Below are positions 9,605 through 18,739 of a stretch of 64,000 bases of DNA, piece after piece. This DNA is from Candidatus Lightella neohaematopini (GTDB taxonomy: Bacteria; Pseudomonadota; Gammaproteobacteria; Enterobacterales; Enterobacteriaceae): contig JAOBJW010000001.1 in NCBI GenBank assembly GCA_025728315.1, positions 153,439-217,438 of the forward strand. Direction: 5' to 3'. Both the position numbers and the translations under genes were made by a program. The first letter of the stretch is position 1. Each line of letters starts with the position of its first letter. The notes beneath the pieces are model-generated. The model had not been told where the DNA came from, made no database searches, and saw only the letters and a program-made list of their open reading frames with translations.

Positions 9605-10255
9605 ATGAGTATTTATAATGGAAAATTCATAGTAGTAGAAGGATTAGATGGAGCTGGTAAAACTAGTGCTACTAAACAAATATTAAAAATATTACGTTAT
9701 TATGGTATAGTAAATGTTAATATTGTTCGCGATCCTGGTGGAACACCATTATCCGAAATACTAAGATTACTTATTACTGGTAAGTTTAATTATAATATTG
9801 ATGAACCTACTAATTATGCAGAATTATTTATGTTATATGCTGCTAGAGTTCAGTTAATCGAAAAATTTATTAAACCTAAATTAAAAAAAAATTATTGGGT
9901 TATTAGTGATAGATATTATCTTTCTTCTTATGCATACCAAAGTGGTGGTAGATGTATTAATAATCAAATATTAAAATTTTTAGATAATATAATATTACAT
10001 GGAGTTTATCCAGATTTAACTATATTTTTAGATGTATTACCTAAAACTGGTTTAAATAGAATAAGAAATAATAATACTAGGTTAGATCGTATAGAAAATG
10101 AGTCATTAAATTTTTTTTATCGTGTGTATAATTATTATAAAAAATTAGTTAAATTTAATAAAAATATTATTTGTATTAATGCTAATCAATCTTTATCTAT
10201 AGTAAACCAAGAAATTAACTATTATATATCAAAATGGCTTATGAAAATAATGTAA
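9605..10255 (+). CDS. tmk: Thymidylate kinase
   Basis: Tmk phosphorylates dTMP to dTDP. The Walker A motif VEGLDGAGKTSA lies at residues 11-22, followed by VRDPGGTPLSE, the DR motif (ISDRYYLSSYAYQ) and LDRIE in the lid. Length is 216 (E. coli 213). The last 22 bases overlap holB, so translation is probably coupled. It belongs with Udk and NupC to the nucleotide salvage genes of this window. Confidence 0.96.
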   Translation: MSIYNGKFIVVEGLDGAGKTSATKQILKILRYYGIVNVNIVRDPGGTPLSEILRLLITGKFNYNIDEPTNYAELFMLYAARVQLIEKFIKPKLKKNYWVISDRYYLSSYAYQSGGRCINNQILKFLDNIILHGVYPDLTIFLDVLPKTGLNRIRNNNTRLDRIENESLNFFYRVYNYYKKLVKFNKNIICINANQSLSIVNQEINYYISKWLMKIM

Positions 10256-11208
10256 GTAATTTTACGTGGTATCCTTGGTTAAATAACCAATATAAGAAAA
10301 TTATTAACTTTTATAATAAAAATAAACATAATGCGATAATTATATATAATTCGATTAATGATAATAGTAATAATTTACTTTGTTATGCAGTTAGTCGTAG
10401 ACTAATATGTCAAAATAGTAATTACTATAAATCTTGTAATACATGCAGTAATTGTATATTAATGTCTAATAACAATTATCCATACTATTATAAATTAAAC
10501 TATTTAACGTTAAATATACAAAAAATTAGAGATATTATTGTTGATATTAACAAACTTAGTTTTAAACAAGTAAAAGTTATACATATTACTAACATTGAAA
10601 AATTAACATATCAAACAATTAGTACATTATTAAAAATTATAGAATATCCCCCATCAATGACATATTTTATTTTGTCATGTAATAATATTTCAATTGTACC
10701 TATGACAATAAGAAGTAGATGTATTTGTTGGAATATGCAAATTCCTAATGAAAATTATAGTATTAAGTGGCTAAAAACTGTTATTCATAACAAGGAAATT
10801 ATTCTTCGTACTTCTCTACGTATTTGTAATGGTAGTCCTATTAATGCAATATTATTACTAAAATCTAAATTATGGAATAGTAGATATATATTACTTAATC
10901 AAATAAATAATGCCTTATTAAAAGACGATATGTTATTATTATTACCTATTTTAAACTCTAGTAAGAACGAAATAATATATTTGTTAATTACGTTTATTAG
11001 TGATATTATTAAGTTAATGAAAAATACTAGCGAATCATTTTTAGTAAATCTTGATTCTATTAATAAAATCAAGAGTTTTTTATATATAAATAACATTTAT
11101 AAAATATATAAATTATGGAGTAACTTAATTAATTGTTGGTATTATTTAAATTATAAAAATAATATAAATCGTGAATTATTAATATTACATCTTTTAGTTA
11201 ATTGGTAA
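10234..11208 (+). CDS. holB: DNA polymerase III delta' subunit
   Basis: Delta' is the stator of the clamp loader. The N-terminus WYPWLNNQYKKII matches HolB, and four zinc-binding cysteines are kept (LICQ, then SCNTCSNC). The AAA+ core contains STLLKIIEYPP and the SRC motif (RSRCICW). The Walker A loop is eroded (IYNSINDNSNN), as it also is in functional delta', which lacks ATPase activity. The C-terminal collar domain ends INRELLILHLL. The start overlaps tmk by 22 bases. The polymerase partner delta is probably the gene cut at the left edge. Confidence 0.93.
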   Translation: MAYENNVSNFTWYPWLNNQYKKIINFYNKNKHNAIIIYNSINDNSNNLLCYAVSRRLICQNSNYYKSCNTCSNCILMSNNNYPYYYKLNYLTLNIQKIRDIIVDINKLSFKQVKVIHITNIEKLTYQTISTLLKIIEYPPSMTYFILSCNNISIVPMTIRSRCICWNMQIPNENYSIKWLKTVIHNKEIILRTSLRICNGSPINAILLLKSKLWNSRYILLNQINNALLKDDMLLLLPILNSSKNEIIYLLITFISDIIKLMKNTSESFLVNLDSINKIKSFLYINNIYKIYKLWSNLINCWYYLNYKNNINRELLILHLLVNW

Positions 11209-11217
11209 TTTTAAATT

Positions 11218-11997
11218 ATGTTTTTAGTTGATTCTCATTGTCACATTGATAAATTTCATTACAATGAAATTGTAGATTATAACTTAAAAAATTTAGTACT
11301 TAATGCTGAGTTAAATAATGTAAAGCTATTATTAACAGTATGTACTAGATTAAATTATTTTCATGAATTAATTAATATTAATAAAAGTTATAACAATATA
11401 TTAATTTCTTGTGGTGTACATCCTCTATTTATTGATAGTAATTATAATTATCATAAATTATTAGATTTATCACTAAATAACAATGTCATTGCAATTGGGG
11501 AAACAGGATTAGATTTTTTTTATGAAACAGATTTAATAAAAAAAAATATACAAAAAAAAGTATTTATTGATCATATACTAATAGCAGAAAAATTAAATAA
11601 ACCAATTATTATACATACTAGAAATTCATTTCAAGATATCGTAAATATACTAAATAATTACAATAAATTATCTGGAGTGTTCCATTGTTTTAATGAAGAT
11701 ATTAGATGTGCTAGTTTAGCACTAGATATTGGTTTTTATATATCGTTTTCTGGAATTTTAACATTTAAAAATGCTAAAGTAATTAGAGAAACATTAAAAT
11801 ATGTACCGTTAAATAAATTATTACTAGAGACAGACTCACCATATTTAACTCCTGAACCATATAGGGGTACTTATAATCAACCAGCTTATTTAAAAAATAT
11901 TATTGAGTGTGTTTCAATAATAAAAAATATCTCATTAAAAAAATTATCTAATATATTATTAAACAATTTTTTACAATTATTTAAAATTAATATATAG
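11218..11997 (+). CDS. ycfH: TatD-family metal-dependent hydrolase (YcfH)
   Basis: This 259-residue protein belongs to the TatD amidohydrolase family. Metal ligands are visible in DSHCHID (residues 5-11), the Glu in GETGLDFFYE, IIHTRN, FHCF and the late TDSPYL. It corresponds to the copy next to holB in enterobacteria (ycfH) and not to tatD of the tat operon, both by position and by the N-terminus MFLVDSHCH. Family members are proposed to act as DNases or in tRNA quality control. The physiological role is unsettled. Confidence 0.9.
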   Translation: MFLVDSHCHIDKFHYNEIVDYNLKNLVLNAELNNVKLLLTVCTRLNYFHELININKSYNNILISCGVHPLFIDSNYNYHKLLDLSLNNNVIAIGETGLDFFYETDLIKKNIQKKVFIDHILIAEKLNKPIIIHTRNSFQDIVNILNNYNKLSGVFHCFNEDIRCASLALDIGFYISFSGILTFKNAKVIRETLKYVPLNKLLLETDSPYLTPEPYRGTYNQPAYLKNIIECVSIIKNISLKKLSNILLNNFLQLFKINI

Positions 11998-12006
11998 AGT
12001 ATTACA

Positions 12007-12351
12007 ATGAATAAGCATTATGTTTTTATGAATATTATAAATAAAAAAACTAATACTAAAATCTTATATCAGGATAGTTTCGTCACTGCTTTTCATGATA
12101 TTAATAAGAAAGCTCCAATACATATATTAATTGTAACTAATAAGTTAATTGCTTCATTAAATGATGTTAATGATAGTGATACTATTTTATTAGGTAAATT
12201 ATTAATTGTTGCTACTAAAATGGCTAAAAAATATCATATAGATAAAAGTGGTTATAGATTAATTATAAATTGTAATTTTCATGGAGGACAAGAAATTAAT
12301 CATTTACATATACATTTATTAGGTGGTAAACCTTTAGGTAGTATATTATAG
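12007..12351 (+). CDS. hinT: HIT-family purine nucleoside phosphoramidase
   Basis: HinT hydrolyses AMP-lysine and other adenosine phosphoramidates. The histidine triad is clear in the C-terminal HLHIHLLGG. The 114-residue length is close to E. coli HinT (119). The start is about nine bases after the ycfH stop. Its stop codon shares one base with the GTG start of lpoB, and hinT lies immediately upstream of the ycfL/lpoB region in enterobacteria too. Confidence 0.95.
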   Translation: MNKHYVFMNIINKKTNTKILYQDSFVTAFHDINKKAPIHILIVTNKLIASLNDVNDSDTILLGKLLIVATKMAKKYHIDKSGYRLIINCNFHGGQEINHLHIHLLGGKPLGSIL

Positions 12352-12905
12352 TGAGAGTTAAATTATTAATTAATACTATATTGATTACTATAGTACTATC
12401 TATACTGAGTAGCTGTTCATTTAATAAGATAAAAAATTTAAATATTAATAAATTAAATAAATTTTATCATAAATCTAATGTTAACTATCTAACTAATAAT
12501 AAAATTAATAATTGGTATAATTACTTTTCAGTGATATTTAAACGATCATCAAAATTAAATATTATTAAAAATAATGAGTTAATATTAGTCGATAGTATTA
12601 TTAATAATACTAATAGTTATTTAAACATAGAAAGTGTTACTGAAGAATTAATAAAAGCACTAAGTAATTTTTTAGATAAAAAGCAAATAGTAAGTATTCA
12701 ACAATTAAAACTAGCTTATAGTAAATTAGGTAGTGAAATTAATTCGATACCGGTATCAATAAATAAATCGATATGGTTAAGTAATTATTTGCATAGCAAA
12801 TACATAATGTACACCACTATTAGTAACCATAACATTTTTCCTAATATAGAAATACAAATTTTTAATACTAAAACAGGAGAAATAGTATGGTCTAATAACT
12901 TTTAG
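12351..12905 (+). CDS. lpoB: Penicillin-binding protein activator LpoB, outer-membrane lipoprotein
   Basis: LpoB spans the periplasm and activates PBP1B during peptidoglycan synthesis. It starts with GTG, one base overlapping the hinT stop. Residues 1-21 form a lipoprotein signal with lipobox LSSC (Cys22), followed by an Asn/Lys-rich linker. The folded domain aligns with LpoB: LILVDSIINNTNSYL against VLLVDNVKNNTNGSL, SIQQLKLAYSKLG against SSQQLSAARQTLG, and the end TGEIVWS. The locus order hinT-(ycfL)-lpoB also agrees. Its retention implies that PBP1B is encoded elsewhere. Family assignment was by visual alignment. Confidence 0.85.
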   Translation: MRVKLLINTILITIVLSILSSCSFNKIKNLNINKLNKFYHKSNVNYLTNNKINNWYNYFSVIFKRSSKLNIIKNNELILVDSIINNTNSYLNIESVTEELIKALSNFLDKKQIVSIQQLKLAYSKLGSEINSIPVSINKSIWLSNYLHSKYIMYTTISNHNIFPNIEIQIFNTKTGEIVWSNNF

Positions 12906-13738
12906 ATTAAATTTTCTAACCAATGTATTTCATTTATCCAATTTTTTGGTGGGGTTTCTATAATTATAGGAATTTTATTTAACTCATTATTTAACATAAT
13001 CCACTTAAACATTTTAGCACCTATCATTCCTTGTCCTAGAGATGCGTGTCGATCGATTCTACTATTACATTGATTTTTTGAATCATTAAGATGGATAGCT
13101 TTTAAGTATTTTAATCCAATAATATTATTAAATTTATTAAATACTTCGTAGTAATTATTACTTATATCATAACCAGCTGCAAAAGCATGACAAGTGTCTA
13201 AACATACACCAATTCTATTTTTATCATTAACCATATTAATAATATTAGATAAATGTTCAAAATTAAATCCTACACTACTACCCTGTCCAGCAGAATTCTC
13301 CATAATTAATATAACATCATTAAATTTATTTAATGCTAAATTAATTGATTCTGCTATTCTGGTTAAACAATTAGCAATATTAATTTTATATAAATGATTA
13401 CCTAAATGAAAATTAATTAATTTTAATCCTAGTTGTTTGCATTTATATAGTTCATTAAAAAATAAGTATCTTGATCTATTAATACCATTAGTTACTGGAT
13501 GACCTAAATTAATTAAATAACTACTATGGACTAAAATTTGATCAGATGAATAATTATATTTTTTACAATTATTACGAAAATTAATAATTTCTTTTATATT
13601 TAAAAATTTATTCACTGAATTAGTATCCGTTAAAAATAATGAGAACGATTTAATTTTTAATTTATTAGCAATTAAAACTACATTAGATAGTCCATATTTT
13701 GTTGTAATATGAAAACCAATTAATTTTTTATTTTTCAT
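12902..13738 (-). CDS. nfo: Endonuclease IV (AP endonuclease)
   Basis: Nfo cuts DNA at abasic sites in base excision repair. The 278 residues keep all metal-binding positions of the family: HSSYLINLGHP, NFHLGNH, MENSAGQGS, CLDTCHAFAAGYD, IHLNDSKN, RIDRHASLGQG and the last Glu in IIETPP. It converges on lpoB with a four-base overlap of the stop regions. Its presence with ligA suggests that a minimal repair pathway survives. Confidence 0.96.
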   Translation of the reverse strand: MKNKKLIGFHITTKYGLSNVVLIANKLKIKSFSLFLTDTNSVNKFLNIKEIINFRNNCKKYNYSSDQILVHSSYLINLGHPVTNGINRSRYLFFNELYKCKQLGLKLINFHLGNHLYKINIANCLTRIAESINLALNKFNDVILIMENSAGQGSSVGFNFEHLSNIINMVNDKNRIGVCLDTCHAFAAGYDISNNYYEVFNKFNNIIGLKYLKAIHLNDSKNQCNSRIDRHASLGQGMIGAKMFKWIMLNNELNKIPIIIETPPKNWINEIHWLENLI

Positions 13739-13794
13739 GTAATAGTCAAAAATAAATATTATAAAAATTTACGATTTTAAATATAATTAATTAT

Positions 13795-15525
13795 CTAAAA
13801 TATTTTTAGTCCAACCTTTTTACTTATTAAAGTTTTTACTATAACTAAATTAGTTTTATCTTGAAAAAAATCATATATATTTCTTGCTGTTTTTAAACCA
13901 ACCCCTTTAATTTTCATTAATATTTTAATATCACTAATAATTAATGAATTAATATTTTTGTAAAATTTTGACAGCAAAATTGATGTGACAATTCCCACTC
14001 CATTTATTCCTAATGAATATATAAAATTGGGTAAATTAATATTTTTTTTAGATTGTTTTATTTCATAAATAATTTTTTTCGCTAATTTATAATTTATACC
14101 ATTAATTTTAATTAAATCAACTTCTTGTAAATAAAATATATCTATTAAATTTGATATAATATTATTACTTATTAATTTAGATATTAGTTTATTTCCTAAA
14201 CCAGGGATATTAATAGCATCTTTTGATACAAAATGTTTAACTAGTTCAGTAAATTGAGCACTACAACTTAATTTACCAGTACAAATTAACTTTGTTTTAT
14301 TAAAATTATATTTAGTAGCAGAATTACATACAGGACATTTATTTGGTATCTTTATTCTTATAGTATTTTTATTTCTTTTGTATAATAATACTTTAGTGAT
14401 TTTAGGTATCACATCACCTATTCTGCTAACAATTACAGTATCATTTATCATTATATCTAATCTTTCTATTTCATTAAAATTATGTAAACTAGCACTAGTT
14501 ATGGTAGCACCAGCAATATTAATCGCATTTAACTTAGCTACTGGAGTAATAACTCCAGTTCTACCAACTTGATATACAACATTTTTTATAGTAGTAATTT
14601 TTTCATATGAAGGAAATTTATATGCTATAGCCCATTTATGAATTTTATTAGTTATACCTAATTTTTTTTGCATTGCAAAAGAATTTATTTTAACTACTAT
14701 ACCATCAGTACTAAAGTTAAGTAGTGACTTTTTTTTATACATATCGTTATAAAATTCTATTATGTCTTTAGTATCAGTAAAACAACTAATATACTTACTA
14801 ATTGGTATCTTATATAATTTTAAATGTTGTAATAAATTATAATGATAATCAAAAAAAAATTCCTTACTGATAATATCAGCACTATAACAATAAAAACCTA
14901 ATAATTTTTTATCAGAAACATTTAAATTAGATTTTCTTAATGTCCCAGCTGCATTATTACGTTCATTCAAAAAATTAGATTTACTATTTCTAATTAAAAA
15001 TACTTCACCTCTAATTTCTAACAATGACGGAATTTTAGTAATGTTATTTTCTATTGATAATGGAATACCACTTATATTAATAATATTATTAGTTACATTT
15101 TCTCCAATATAACCATTACCTCTTGTAACTGCATATTTTAATTTACCATTTTTATATAAAATACTTACAGCTACTCCATCAATTTTTGGTTCACAACAAT
15201 ATATAACACGATTAATTTTAAACATATTACGTATTTTATTATCAAAACTTATTAAATCATTATACTTATATATACTATTAAATGATAACATTGGTGAGAT
15301 ATGATTAATACTATTGCGAAAATTTTTAATATTTACGTTTATTCTTTGAGTTGGTGATTCTGGTGTAATTAAATCTGGTCTACAATTTTCTAATAAAATT
15401 AGTTCTTTTATAGCTTGATCATATTCATAGTCTGAAACAATTGGTTTATTTTTTACATAGTATAAATAGTTCCAATAATTAATTAATTTACGTATACCAC
15501 TAATTCTTCTTTTAATTTTACCCAT
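13795..15525 (-). CDS. ligA: NAD-dependent DNA ligase, lacking the BRCT domain
   Basis: LigA seals nicks in replication and repair. The adenylation lysine is Lys114 in CEPKIDGVAVS. The OB fold, the four zinc-finger cysteines (CPVC, then CTGKLSC) and the helix-hairpin-helix region (NGVGIVTS, KIKGVGLKTA) are present. The protein stops at residue 576, just where the C-terminal BRCT domain of the 671-residue E. coli enzyme begins. A loop of about ten residues before RNNAAGTLR is also deleted. BRCT loss usually leaves some ligase activity, so I treat it as functional. Confidence 0.95.
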   Translation of the reverse strand: MGKIKRRISGIRKLINYWNYLYYVKNKPIVSDYEYDQAIKELILLENCRPDLITPESPTQRINVNIKNFRNSINHISPMLSFNSIYKYNDLISFDNKIRNMFKINRVIYCCEPKIDGVAVSILYKNGKLKYAVTRGNGYIGENVTNNIINISGIPLSIENNITKIPSLLEIRGEVFLIRNSKSNFLNERNNAAGTLRKSNLNVSDKKLLGFYCYSADIISKEFFFDYHYNLLQHLKLYKIPISKYISCFTDTKDIIEFYNDMYKKKSLLNFSTDGIVVKINSFAMQKKLGITNKIHKWAIAYKFPSYEKITTIKNVVYQVGRTGVITPVAKLNAINIAGATITSASLHNFNEIERLDIMINDTVIVSRIGDVIPKITKVLLYKRNKNTIRIKIPNKCPVCNSATKYNFNKTKLICTGKLSCSAQFTELVKHFVSKDAINIPGLGNKLISKLISNNIISNLIDIFYLQEVDLIKINGINYKLAKKIIYEIKQSKKNINLPNFIYSLGINGVGIVTSILLSKFYKNINSLIISDIKILMKIKGVGLKTARNIYDFFQDKTNLVIVKTLISKKVGLKIF

Positions 15526-15719
15526 ATAAATTTTTTAATGTGATAGTATTTATAATATATAAATTTCTACCTAATTATAAACTAATTTAATTAATTAATA
15601 TATTTAATTCATTAAAAAATTGATTTTATACTAATTATGAAATAATTGATAATATATAATTAATTATATAAAATTCTATCTAAAATATTTAACTAAATTA
15701 TAATTATAGGTAATGAATT

Positions 15720-16673
15720 TTGAAACAACTAAAATTTTTAAAAAAAAGTATTAATTTATCTATAGATACTGGCAATATTAATTATATTAAACATTATATG
15801 GTTGATCATGTAACTACAAATCCATCAATAATTTTTAAAATTATTAATTCTTATAGTTATAGGAATCTTTTAGATAATGCAATATTGTACGCAAGAAAAA
15901 AAAGTATTTTTTTAACAAGAAGAATAAACTATGCTATAAATAAGTTTTTAATTAATTTAATTAATAAAGTTTTAAATATTATATCTGGTACTATTTCTGT
16001 AGAAATAGATGCTAGATTTTCTTTTAATATTGATTTATGTATAAGAAAAGCACAAGAATTAATAAATATGTGTAAGGAATATGGTATTGATAAATCACGT
16101 ATTTTAATAAAAATAGTTTCTACTTGGGAAGGAATAAAAGCAGCTGAAGAACTTCAAAAAAGTGGTATAAATTGTAATTTAACATTAATATTATCTTTTA
16201 TTCAGGCTAGAGCTTGTGCTGAAGCTGGAGTATATTTAATATCTCCTTTTATTAGTAGAATTAATGATTGGTATATTAATAATAAGGGTAATAATCATAA
16301 TATTAATTATGATTACGGCGTACATTTAGTAAAAAAAATAAATAAATTTTATAAGTACTATAATTATAAAACAGCAATAATGGGGGCTAGTATACGTAAT
16401 ATTGATCAAGTTGTTTCATTAATTGAATGTGATTATTTAACAGTTCCTCCAAATATATTATCTAAATTAGAAAATATTAGCTTTATAAAAAATTCTATAA
16501 TTAATAAATATAGTTGTAACAGTAAAAATAAATTACCATATATATCAGAAAATGAATTTAAAACTAAATGTAGTAAAAATCTAATTATTATGAATAAATT
16601 ATATGAAGGAATAAATAAATTTATTTCAGATCAAATTAATATAGAATATTTTTTGGCATCTAAGTTGTATTAA
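15720..16673 (+). CDS. talA: Transaldolase (TalA type)
   Basis: Transaldolase moves dihydroxyacetone units in the non-oxidative pentose phosphate pathway. The Schiff-base lysine is Lys131 in RILIKIVSTWEGI, and DTGNI, VTTNPS, NCNLTL and the QARACAEAG motif are conserved. It starts with TTG at 15720, because the ATG at 15713 is out of frame. I prefer talA over talB because of STWEGIKAAEEL, the ending FLASKLY, and the neighbouring tktB, which is the enterobacterial talA-tktB pair. It supplies erythrose-4-phosphate used by AroF and by the pathway of PdxB. Confidence 0.93.
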   Translation: MKQLKFLKKSINLSIDTGNINYIKHYMVDHVTTNPSIIFKIINSYSYRNLLDNAILYARKKSIFLTRRINYAINKFLINLINKVLNIISGTISVEIDARFSFNIDLCIRKAQELINMCKEYGIDKSRILIKIVSTWEGIKAAEELQKSGINCNLTLILSFIQARACAEAGVYLISPFISRINDWYINNKGNNHNINYDYGVHLVKKINKFYKYYNYKTAIMGASIRNIDQVVSLIECDYLTVPPNILSKLENISFIKNSIINKYSCNSKNKLPYISENEFKTKCSKNLIIMNKLYEGINKFISDQINIEYFLASKLY

Positions 16674-16738
16674 TTAATATAATAATACAATTTTTGATCT
16701 TAATTATTTTAGTTAAATAGATATCAATTGAAATATTT

Positions 16739-18727
16739 ATGATAAGTAGAAAAATTTTAGCAAATGCTATTCGTATATTAAGTATTGATGCTATACAAAA
16801 TGCTAACTCTGGTCATCCTGGAACTCCTTTAGGTATGGCTGATATAGCTGAAGTACTTTGGAGAGATTATATAAATCATAATCCATTAAATCCATTTTGG
16901 TTTAATAGAGATAGATTCGTTTTATCTAACGGTCATAGTTCAATGTTATTATATGCAATATTACATTTAACTGGTTATGATATTTCAATAAATGACTTAA
17001 AAAAATTTCGTCAATTATATTCTAATACTCCTGGTCACCCAGAATACGGTATAGGAGTTGAAGTAACTACAGGGCCATTAGGACAAGGATTCGCAAATGC
17101 GGTTGGTTTAGCTATCGCTGAAAAATTATTATCAGCAAAATTTAATAAACCAAATTATGACATTATAGATCACTATACATATGTTTTAGTTGGTGATGGA
17201 TGTATGATGGAAGGAATATCACATGAAGCAGGATCGTTAGCTGGAGTAATGCAATTAGGTAAATTAATTGTATTATATGATAGTAATAATATATCAATAG
17301 ATGGTGATACTAAAGATTGGTTTGTTGATGATACAGCATTAAGATTTAAATCTTATCGTTGGCATGTTTTAGATAACATAAATGGACATAATAGTAAAGA
17401 AATTAGTCAAGCAATAAAACTTGCACAAAATATTACTGATAAACCATCATTAATTATTTGCAAAACTATTATTGCATTTGGATCACCTAATAAAAGTGGT
17501 AAGTCTATTTCTCATGGCTCTCCATTAGGAGAAGAGGAAAATGTTAAAGTAAGAAAGTCATTAAACTGGTACGATATGTCTTTATTTAAAATTTCAGAAA
17601 AAATTTATAGTTTGTGGAACGCTCGCAATATAGGTAGACAAAAAGAATTAGATTGGAATAATAAATTAATACAGTACACTAGACATTATCCTCATTTGGC
17701 TAAAGAATTAAAAAGACGAATAATAAGTAATTTGCCAAAAAATTGGATTGATGTTAATAATCATTTAATTAAAAAATTTTTAAAAAATAATCATAATTCT
17801 TCTACAAGACATATATCTCAAAAGATATTAAATTATATTGGTGATTATTTGCCAGAATTAGTTGGTGGATCTGCAGATTTATCAGTTAGTAACTGTGTCT
17901 TATGGTCTAAGTCTAAATCTATTAATAGTAATATTTTTGGTAATTACATTAATTATGGAGTACGTGAATTTGGTATGACTGCAATTGCTAATGGTATATC
18001 ATGTCATGGTGGGTTATTACCATATACTGCTACATTTCTAGTATTTTCTGATTATGCAAAGAATGCTATACGTATGGCAGCTTTAATGAAAATACGTCAT
18101 ATTATGATATATACCCATGATTCCATAGGCGTAGGAGAAGATGGGCCTACACATCAGCCAATAGAACAATTATCAAGTTTACGTATTATACCCAATTTAG
18201 TAGTTTGGAGACCATGTAATTATATAGAGACATTATTTTCATGGAAATTTGCTATTGAGTATCAGGGTCCTACTGTTTTAGTTTTATCTAGACAAATAAT
18301 AAAACAAAAATATAATGTACCAAAAGTTGAATTATCAAATATTATTAAAGGAGGTTATATAATAAGAGATTGTATTAGATTACCTGAATTAATAATTATT
18401 GCTACAGGATCAGAAGTTATATTAGCAATTGAAGCTTATTACTTATTAAGTCAGGAAAATTATAATATTCGTGTAGTATCATTACCATCAACTAATATTT
18501 TTGATTTACAAAATAATGATTATAAAGATCATGTATTACCTAATTTAGTAACTAAACGTATTGCTATAGAAGCTGGTATTAGTGATTTTTGGTATAAATA
18601 TGTTGGTATTAATGGAATTGTTATAGGAATTAATGAATTTGGTAAATCAGCTAAGGCAGAAGATTTATTTAATTTATTTAAATTTAATGTCAGTAATATT
18701 GTTAATCAAGCAAAGAAACTATTGTAA
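16739..18727 (+). CDS. tktB: Transketolase (TktB position)
   Basis: Transketolase exchanges two-carbon units between sugar phosphates with thiamine diphosphate. The 662-residue protein shows the substrate motif SGHPGTPLGMAD, the cofactor motif GDGCMMEGISHEAGS and the second-domain motif FGMTAIANGIS with its catalytic Glu, then THDSIGVGEDGPTHQP. The loop between GHPEYG and GVEVTTGPLGQG is two residues shorter than in E. coli. The gene follows talA, as tktB does in enterobacteria. I cannot rule out tktA from sequence alone. Confidence 0.94.
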   Translation: MISRKILANAIRILSIDAIQNANSGHPGTPLGMADIAEVLWRDYINHNPLNPFWFNRDRFVLSNGHSSMLLYAILHLTGYDISINDLKKFRQLYSNTPGHPEYGIGVEVTTGPLGQGFANAVGLAIAEKLLSAKFNKPNYDIIDHYTYVLVGDGCMMEGISHEAGSLAGVMQLGKLIVLYDSNNISIDGDTKDWFVDDTALRFKSYRWHVLDNINGHNSKEISQAIKLAQNITDKPSLIICKTIIAFGSPNKSGKSISHGSPLGEEENVKVRKSLNWYDMSLFKISEKIYSLWNARNIGRQKELDWNNKLIQYTRHYPHLAKELKRRIISNLPKNWIDVNNHLIKKFLKNNHNSSTRHISQKILNYIGDYLPELVGGSADLSVSNCVLWSKSKSINSNIFGNYINYGVREFGMTAIANGISCHGGLLPYTATFLVFSDYAKNAIRMAALMKIRHIMIYTHDSIGVGEDGPTHQPIEQLSSLRIIPNLVVWRPCNYIETLFSWKFAIEYQGPTVLVLSRQIIKQKYNVPKVELSNIIKGGYIIRDCIRLPELIIIATGSEVILAIEAYYLLSQENYNIRVVSLPSTNIFDLQNNDYKDHVLPNLVTKRIAIEAGISDFWYKYVGINGIVIGINEFGKSAKAEDLFNLFKFNVSNIVNQAKKLL

Positions 18728-18739
18728 AAATTTATATTA

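Noticed and set aside
12902-12905. Four-base overlap of lpoB and nfo ends as a fusion or readthrough
   Set aside because: The genes are convergent and both have normal stop codons. Short overlaps of ends are expected in a compact genome.
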